Positions 19,001-20,741 of a stretch of DNA of 20,741 bases are shown piece by piece (position 1 is the first letter of the stretch; each line of letters starts with the position of its first letter). The translations under genes and the position numbers were made by a program. The stretch is from Reticulitermes lucifugus (Eukaryota; Arthropoda; Insecta; Blattodea; Rhinotermitidae): the NCBI GenBank assembly GCA_026260175.1, contig JAKCWW010010212.1, positions 1,250 to 21,990 of the forward strand, given 5' to 3'. The notes below the pieces were generated by a model. That model was given only the letters and a program-made list of their open reading frames with translations, was not told where the DNA came from and ran no database searches.

Positions 19001-19327
19001 TAATTAACATACAGCTCATGCTGTCTAGACGTCTCAAGCGTGTTATGATAATCTGATGCATACCACAAGTACTCCGACTCTCAGGGTGACCCCAGCGATG
19101 TCATGTAACCGCATGAGCAGCTTATCCGTGTAGGAAGGCAGCTGTGCAACATTCCTCCAGCCGCTTTTCCTCTTAGTGGAGTAGTGCCAATGGGCATTGA
19201 GGTAGGTGCACGAGAGGGCGTTTGTCTCTAACTTGAAGGCGTCCCACACTGTGCCTTTCACTTCAGTACCTTCCTCAGTCAGGGAAGACCAGAAGCTGAC
19301 AATGTTTACATCACTGTCCATGCCAGC
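5898..19327 (-). CDS. Ionotropic receptor (IR, iGluR-like chemoreceptor), seven 3' exons
   Basis: IRs are insect ligand-gated cation channels of sensory neurons, usually tuned to acids, amines, humidity or temperature. The CDS is complement(join(5898-6114, 7705-7976, 10218-10429, 12073-12299, 15116-15286, 17244-17362, 19064-19327)), 1482 nt, 493 residues plus stop, 5' end missing. In residue numbers of this fragment: S1 about 89-200, with the conserved binding arginine R171 in [11 protein letters not shown]1 about 205-228; pore about 242-261 ending CQQG; M2 about 272-300; S2 about 301-434; M3 about 459-481; short tail [13 protein letters not shown] and the [21 protein letters not shown] block resemble IR75-type and other divergent tuning IRs more than co-receptors IR8a or IR25a. 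Every junction is GT-AG with matching phase and there is no stop, so it looks functional. Subfamily is inference. Confidence 0.92.
6628..6895 (+). repeat. Dispersed repeat, copy 2 (pairs with 3045-3305)
   Basis: Diverged direct copy of the 3045-3305 repeat, in the last receptor intron. Shared blocks include GTAATTAA, a CTGCAATACTTTCATGT segment, TATTGGCAAGAGTACG, GCTCTGTTAGGTCTGTGGTA and CCTGTTGTAT. No coding potential or element ends recognised. Confidence 0.5.
7215..7241 (-). ncRNA. Hammerhead-like motif, decayed copy G
   Basis: On the minus strand CTGATGA (7241-7235) is followed by T, a hairpin GGTGT/ATACC with loop GGCC, then AAAAC in place of GAAAC, and the palindrome ACATGT. The conserved G12 is changed and stem I does not pair, so activity is unlikely. 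Confidence 0.35.
7705..7976 (-). CDS. IR exon 6 of window: ligand-binding S2
   Basis: A pyrimidine-rich acceptor, CTCTCGCTCTCGCTTCACAG, gives phase-0 entry at [41 protein letters not shown] and [17 protein letters not shown] follow, matching IR S2 blocks. The donor GTACAG at 7704 splits the Trp codon, phase 2. Open frame continues upstream of the acceptor for about 60 bases, but only this acceptor fits the phase of the preceding exon. Confidence 0.92.
8261..8294. repeat. Octamer microsatellite (TTGTACTA)4
   Basis: Four exact copies of TTGTACTA followed by TT, in the intron between receptor exons 5 and 6. Confidence 0.95.
8592..8638 (-). ncRNA. Hammerhead-like motif, copy C (left arm)
   Basis: Mirror of copy B. 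On the minus strand stem I is GGTCC (8638-8634) with GGACT (8596-8592), core CTGATGA at 8633-8627, GAA at 8606-8604 and palindrome ACATGT at 8603-8598. Stem II is reduced to CCC/GGG with unpaired outer bases. Confidence 0.4.
8726..8772 (+). ncRNA. Hammerhead-like motif, copy B (right arm)
   Basis: CTGATGA at 8731-8737, an extra T at 8738, CCC/GGG stem II (8742-8744 with 8751-8753), GAA at 8758-8760, palindromic ACATGT at 8761-8766 and a GTT triplet. GGTCC (8726-8730) pairs with GGACT (8768-8772) with one G-T wobble. The stem II base has mismatches, so the fold is weaker than in copies A and D. Confidence 0.4.
9905..10153 (-). mobile_element. tRNA-derived SINE, family 1, copy 1
   Basis: On the minus strand the 5' head GGTAGCTCAGTCAGTATAG resembles a tRNA A box, with a decayed B box near GGTCCAGGGTTAAAATTTC. 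The body matches 15440-15694, including the AATGTCC, CTGGGGCCCA, CAGCCTCCT-like and GGAGCTRTACCT stretches. About 250 bp, the usual SINE size. It sits 65 bp beyond the receptor exon 5 donor. Confidence 0.75.
10218..10429 (-). CDS. IR exon 5 of window: M2 and start of S2
   Basis: The acceptor CACTTTCAG completes Gly, then [19 protein letters not shown] and the M2 segment [19 protein letters not shown]. This replaces the iGluR SYTANLAAF motif in the divergent way usual for IRs. The exon ends LLPDFFM at a strong donor, ATG|GTAAGG (10217), phase 0. Confidence 0.92.
10585..10674. repeat. 18-bp minisatellite, five copies
   Basis: CAGTACGTATCACCACCG is repeated about five times, with A for G in the outer units. 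On the minus strand it would encode a VVIRTA repeat, which creates a spurious frame running into receptor exon 5. The real exon starts at 10429. Confidence 0.92.
11558..11738 (-). mobile_element. tRNA-derived SINE, family 2, copy 1
   Basis: On the minus strand GGGCTATGCCACAGTTCAGG followed by TGGTTAGTTATC is a tRNA-like head, with a B-box-like TAGGTTCAATCCCATGCC. The body GGTGGACAAAGTGGCA and GTACTTTGGTTTTCCCGTCAG matches the copies at 11834 and 14589. Confidence 0.7.
11834..12010 (+). mobile_element. tRNA-derived SINE, family 2, copy 2
   Basis: The plus-strand head CACCATAGCTCAAGTGGTTG resembles an A box and TGGGTTCAGTCCCAGGCC a B box. The body has GGTGGACAAAGTGGCAATG and CGTCAGTAACTATCACTGCC. 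It lies in opposite orientation to copy 1, 95 bp away, and ends about 60 bp from the receptor exon 4 donor. Confidence 0.75.
12073..12299 (-). CDS. IR exon 4 of window: M1 and pore
   Basis: The acceptor TTATTTATCCAG supplies the last base of the split Arg. [11 protein letters not shown] leads into the hydrophobic M1 segment [18 protein letters not shown], then a loop and the pore block [15 protein letters not shown]. The donor GTGATC at 12072 splits the Gly of CQQG, phase 1. Length and order match IR channel domains. Confidence 0.92.
12510..12678. repeat. 80-bp-arm inverted repeat with 9-bp spacer
   Basis: The left arm 12510-12589 and right arm 12599-12678 are imperfect reverse complements. 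The best blocks are GCTCTTCTG, GATATTATG, GGTAGTTCTG and GTCCCATCTTCAAG. The inner ends read CTTGAAGATGGGAC in both directions, a decayed form of the CTGAAGA-T-hairpin motif found elsewhere in the window. Confidence 0.85.
13339..13669. mobile_element. Tigger/pogo-type MITE, 331 bp
   Basis: It starts CAGTAGAACCTCGATTATGC and ends in the reverse complement of CAGTAGAACCTTGGTTATCC, with TA duplications at 13337-13338 and 13670-13671. Those ends are the familiar Tigger/pogo terminal repeats. Inside are further TTTCGGATAA-like subrepeats. There is no room for a transposase, so it is non-autonomous. Confidence 0.88.
13883..14005. repeat. Tandem duplication of a 61-62 bp unit
   Basis: TAACAGTCTTGACCTAAAGC through CTGCCTCACAGT occurs at 13883-13944 and again at 13945-14005, with only a few differences, so it is a recent duplication. 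It directly abuts the MITE candidate on its right. Confidence 0.93.
14006..14128. mobile_element. piggyBac-like MITE candidate, copy 1
   Basis: Begins TTAACCCTTCAATGCTGG and ends in ATCATTGAAGGCTAA, giving inverted ends CCTTCAATG with a TTAA-like flank. The inside has TTCCATCCTGGGCAGTAG, shared with 18593-18724. A TTAA target and CCCT start suggest piggyBac, but the ends are short and decayed. Confidence 0.45.
14412..14562 (-). mobile_element. LINE 3'-end fragment (family with the 17905-18200 copy)
   Basis: On the minus strand it reads [18 protein letters not shown], stop, NAGNFLTS, stop, then [11 protein letters not shown]. This is the C-terminal and 3' tail sequence of a non-LTR element that I recognise from many insect genomes. 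Truncated at its 5' side near the SINE at 14589. Not functional. Confidence 0.6.
14589..14728 (-). mobile_element. tRNA-derived SINE, family 2, copy 3
   Basis: Minus-strand GTCATGGCTCAGGTGGTTAG is the tRNA-like head, with a decayed B box CAGATTTGACTCAGGG. GGTGGACAAGTTGACAGTGG and GAATACTTGAGTTTT match the 11.6-12.0 kb copies. Confidence 0.7.
15116..15286 (-). CDS. IR exon 3 of window: S1 with the binding arginine
   Basis: The acceptor ATGTGTTTCAG leads into [26 protein letters not shown] and [15 protein letters not shown] follow, matching the iGluR S1 blocks G-x-x-G-x-L-x-x-G-x-x-D and the L-T-x-x-R motif, with the ligand-contacting Arg kept. The donor GTACAT at 15115 splits a CGG Arg codon, phase 2. 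The ATG at 15306 is in the intron and is not a start. Confidence 0.9.
15440..15694 (-). mobile_element. tRNA-derived SINE, family 1, copy 2
   Basis: The minus-strand head ACCGGATAGCTCAGTTGGTA has a good A box and GGAGTTCAATTCCTGGC a good B box, so this copy is better preserved than that at 9905. The body includes CTGGGGCCCACCCAGCCTCC and GGGGAGCTATACCTCTACTC. The head folds only partly as a tRNA, so I do not call it a tRNA gene. Confidence 0.82.
15982..16014. repeat. (TA)n microsatellite
   Basis: About 16 uninterrupted TA units, ending in TATATATATGTACGC. Confidence 0.96.
16035..16171. mobile_element. MITE candidate with exact 18-bp inverted ends
   Basis: TTATTTTATCTGACAACT at 16035-16052 is exactly repeated in inverse at 16154-16171, spanning 137 bp with no coding potential. 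I do not recognise the family and no clear target-site duplication is visible. Confidence 0.55.
16755..16785 (-). ncRNA. Hammerhead-like motif, decayed copy F
   Basis: On the minus strand CTAAAGA (for CTGAAGA), T, GGAGG/CCTCC stem II around CAGCAGTCA, then AAAC. Stem II is perfect, but the core has one substitution and the G of GAAAC is lost. Confidence 0.3.
16862..17200 (-). repeat. Dispersed interspersed repeat containing a hammerhead-like motif
   Basis: The minus-strand frame [16 protein letters not shown] through [12 protein letters not shown] and ITRRHI is a conceptual peptide I recall from many insect genome predictions, which points to a repeat rather than a gene. The DPEDG part is simply the translation of the CCTGAAGATGGA motif (copy E, 16943-16974). 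No start context, stop or partner domain supports a protein. Confidence 0.5.
16943..16974 (-). ncRNA. Hammerhead-like motif, copy E
   Basis: Minus strand CTGAAGA (16974-16968), extra T, an imperfect hairpin GGAA...TTCC, then GAAAC (16947-16943) and GAC. The palindrome has decayed to ACGA and stem I does not pair next to the core. Confidence 0.35.
17244..17362 (-). CDS. IR exon 2 of window: start of ligand-binding S1
   Basis: The acceptor CTTTCCAG is followed by [20 protein letters not shown] and then [16 protein letters not shown]. The donor GTAAGT (17243) splits a Lys codon, phase 2. The G-x-S-x-x-(I/L)L-x-x-L-x-x-LLHF pattern is the first S1 helix of IRs. No longer open frame flags this exon; it was found by splice sites and motif. 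Confidence 0.85.
17660..17706 (+). ncRNA. Hammerhead-ribozyme-like motif, copy D (best copy)
   Basis: Stem I pairs GAGACC (17660-17665) with GGTTTC (17701-17706), six pairs with one G-T wobble. The core CTGAAGA is at 17666-17672 and GAA at 17693-17695. Stem II pairs GGGA (17674-17677) with TCCC (17689-17692) around an 11-nt loop. Stem III would be the palindrome ACGT (17696-17699), followed by the canonical GTC cleavage triplet with cleavage after 17700. The extra T at 17673 and the absence of a stem III loop mean that only a dimer could form the full fold. Located in a receptor intron, antisense to the receptor gene. Confidence 0.55.
17905..18200 (+). mobile_element. LINE 3'-end fragment, plus strand
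   Basis: The plus strand reads [20 protein letters not shown], then GPFGRPRYI, stop, [28 protein letters not shown] and a decayed NLRVP-like end. This is the H-(V/I)-A-R-M ... G-R-P-R-x-x-W-x-D-x-I ... W-x-x-L-A-x-D-R-x-x-W pattern of non-LTR element C-termini. Two stops make it dead. The 120-codon minus-strand frame here is its antisense. Confidence 0.7.
18365..18395. repeat. Perfect 13-bp-arm hairpin
   Basis: CCTATGTTACTTG at 18365-18377 is exactly complementary to CAAGTAACATAGG at 18383-18395, loop GTGGA. Outer ATCATATG (18357-18364) and CATATGAT (18415-18422) are also complementary, giving a nested, cruciform-prone structure with a bulge. Confidence 0.85.
18593..18724. mobile_element. 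piggyBac-like MITE candidate, copy 2
   Basis: Shares TCATCCTGGGCAGTAA, TAGAATTTAACC and ATCATTGAAGGATTAA with copy 1 at 14006-14128. Its right end keeps TTAA, which copy 1 keeps on the left. Strongly diverged at the left end. Confidence 0.4.
18975..19008. repeat. (ATTA)n microsatellite
   Basis: About eight uninterrupted ATTA units, roughly 55 bp from the receptor exon ending at 19064 and inside its intron. Confidence 0.95.
19064..19327 (-). CDS. IR exon 1 of window: distal amino-terminal region
   Basis: The acceptor TCTATTTCTAG precedes phase-0 entry [13 protein letters not shown]. The 88 codons end [16 protein letters not shown] at donor GTATGC (19063), phase 0. The pattern of a VWD-like segment followed by L-x-G-x-x-LRVGV matches the stretch just before the S1 lobe in IRs. 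Another phase-0 donor at GGA|GTACTT would trim three residues. Confidence 0.85.
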
Positions 19328-19454
19328 CTAGAAATAGACATCATGAACAGAGCAGTGTGGGTCACACACTTGTCTCTTCTCTGTGGACAAGCTGTCGCAG
19401 TGTTGTTTACTGTTTGACAATGATGCTACCACCATGAGTTCTATCCCTTTGTAT

Positions 19455-19735
19455 GCACGGTTACAATGTTGCATGTAAATTCCCCATTGTTTGCTGTGCC
19501 ATATCCAACAGTACTGGCACAGTTTCTTCTCTGATATTCCACTCCAATTCAGCAATCTTCCTAGGGCAGTTTATGTGTACCTTGCTCTTGGAAGTATTCA
19601 CAGCGGATGTAGTCACAAGTGTGCAAACTGGCGAGATCTTGCTGGCCGCTGAACATTGCCATGTGGCAAGGAGACTTGGAAATGTGCTTTGTCTGCCAGA
19701 GGAAGATGACTTTAATTCTTCATCATCCAAAATTT
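19455..19735 (-). pseudogene. FLYWCH-like zinc-finger fragment, minus copy
   Basis: An open minus-strand frame reads ELKSSSSGRQ, then TWQCSAASK, SPVCTLVTTSAVNTS, VHINCPRKIAELEWNIREE and TVPVLLDMAQQTMGNL. W-x-C, a spaced C and a late H resemble a FLYWCH finger followed by its usual Lys/Glu-rich helix, but the last His pair is altered. It lacks an N-terminal part and any splice link to the receptor. The paralogous inverted copy follows at 19818. Family assignment is tentative. Confidence 0.35.
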
Positions 19736-19817
19736 AAAGAAATTACTGGAAAAATATTTGTGATTAGTCATGTTGCAGTCGCATAATTCTTGAACTGCCA
19801 TAACTTTGAAAACATGA

Positions 19818-20032
19818 AAATTTAAATTTTTTGTATGACTTGAGAATTGGGGCTAATGTAGTGGCCTTCAAGATTTCCTGATTGTCCACTTGTGACTATT
19901 TCTACTGGAAGTATTTTGAGAGCAAATTGTGTCATTTGCTCTACGACAATTACTGAATTGGAGCAAAAAAACAGAGAAGAAATTGCAACAGTACTGTTGG
20001 AGGTGGCACGGTACATAATGATGAATTTACAA
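19818..20032 (+). pseudogene. FLYWCH-like fragment, plus copy (inverted partner)
   Basis: From TTTAAATTTT onward this matches the reverse complement of 19455-19735, with blocks CACTTGTGACTA, TGAATTGGAG, AGAGAAGAAA, AGTACTGTTGGA and GAATTTACA. The plus strand reads CPLVTISTGS, TITELEQKNREEIATVLLEV and RYIMMNL, then a TAG. A stop upstream of the frame and the lost finger residues make it a pseudogene or repeat fragment. Confidence 0.4.
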
Positions 20033-20582
20033 TAGATGGTACAGTAGTGTCAACAGGCGGTCGAACTCATCTTAGTGGTGCGATTTTTAACAAGAACCAG
20101 TGTGAATTTAATGCTCTTAAATTAACTTAATTTTCTGAAATGAAAGGTAGGAATGTTATTTTTGTTGAATTTTTTTTCATTTCAAAATTATTAGGGGTTT
20201 CTGCCGCCCTCTATACTACTAGTGCCATTGCCAATGTAATAATGAGGCCATGAAAAGAAGTCTTATGTACAAAATGCCACCACATATCCGGCATCCTTCC
20301 CGACCAATCGTCTGGCTGTTCTGTTTGCAGTGACAACCACTTAGTAACCTTTACTAGCAACAAGCGTTTTGGGTAGGTTGAAACAGGCCAATGAGGACTG
20401 GAGGGTAATACAGCAATTGGAAGCACTGAAGGCTGTGGTTTGTACCAACTATGGAACTTCTGTGTCTGTGCACAGGATATGTTGAGCTCCAGTGATCCCT
20501 TTTGGTATATGGAAAGACGGACAAATTGCTGGCAAGTGTCTTCAGAATCGTTTGTGAGATAAAATGTTTTGCTTGATTTTTC
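20033..20582. other. Stretch with one unexplained minus-strand open frame
   Basis: The minus strand stays open from about 20684 to 20211 (157 codons), with FYLTNDSEDTCQQFVRLSIY and KLLLVKVTKW-like text (seen as KRLLLVKVTKWLS). I recognise no domain. Its first 30 or so codons are the minisatellite at 20583-20741. It lies where a 5' receptor exon could be, but it has no IR motif and no donor I can link in phase to the exon at 19327. Confidence 0.25.
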
Positions 20583-20741
20583 TTGCTGAGGCTCTAGAAA
20601 GCAATCCCATGGACACAGCGGGTGATGGGTCTCAAGATGTACCATTGTCTCCCTGCTGAGACTGTAAAGCAATCCCATAGACACAATAGATGATGGGTCT
20701 CAAGATGTACCATTGTCTCCCTGCTGAGACTGTAAAGCAAT
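20583..20741. repeat. 68-70 bp minisatellite running off the right end
   Basis: Units start at 20583 (70 bp), 20653 (68 bp) and 20721 (partial). They share AAGCAATCCCATRGACACA and TGATGGGTCTCAAGATGTAC. The last two units are nearly identical, so the array is young. Confidence 0.93.

Noticed and set aside
20211-20684. 157-codon minus-strand frame as a 5' exon of the receptor
   Set aside because: No IR motif, no signal peptide and no phase-compatible donor that I can defend. Part of it is minisatellite. Left as unexplained.
1-20741. CRISPR array, bacterial operon or viral genome
   Set aside because: Repeats are tandem without unique spacers. Genes have introns and there is no operon-like packing or recognisable viral gene.

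Overview
The window looks like nuclear DNA of an insect with a large, repeat-rich genome; a cockroach or termite (Blattodea) is my best guess, from the long introns and the mix of repeat types rather than from a diagnostic gene. I see no bacterial operon structure, CRISPR array, rRNA gene or true tRNA gene. Most of the sequence is non-coding, and nearly all long open frames are chance frames or transposon debris.

Two host genes converge. On the plus strand, positions 513-812 and 1568-1700 are the last two exons of a TRMT1-type tRNA (guanine26-N2)-dimethyltransferase whose 5' part lies left of the window. On the minus strand, seven exons between 19327 and 5898 splice into 493 residues of an ionotropic receptor (IR, a variant ionotropic glutamate receptor): distal amino-terminal region, ligand-binding half S1, M1, pore with a CQQG motif, M2, ligand-binding half S2, M3 and the stop codon. 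All six introns obey GT-AG, the phases match at every junction, and there is no internal stop, so the gene looks intact over this stretch. Its 5' exons should lie right of the window.

The space between the genes (1701-5897) holds a 36-bp tandem repeat, a dispersed repeat and a dead but nearly full-length mariner (3319-4655) with TA target-site duplications. The receptor introns hold two tRNA-derived SINE families (two and three copies), fragments of LINE 3' ends, a Tigger/pogo-type MITE, two other MITE candidates, long inverted repeats, minisatellites and microsatellites. A diverged inverted pair at 19455-20032 reads like a FLYWCH-type zinc-finger peptide. A 68-70 bp minisatellite runs off the right end.

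The most unusual signal is a recurring RNA-like motif, CTGANGA - hairpin - GAAAC, whose flanks in the two best copies (295-339 and 17660-17706) also pair. This is the layout of a hammerhead ribozyme with a palindromic, zero-loop stem III, as expected of dimer-type hammerheads. All copies with an intact core carry one extra U after CTGANGA, which is not canonical.
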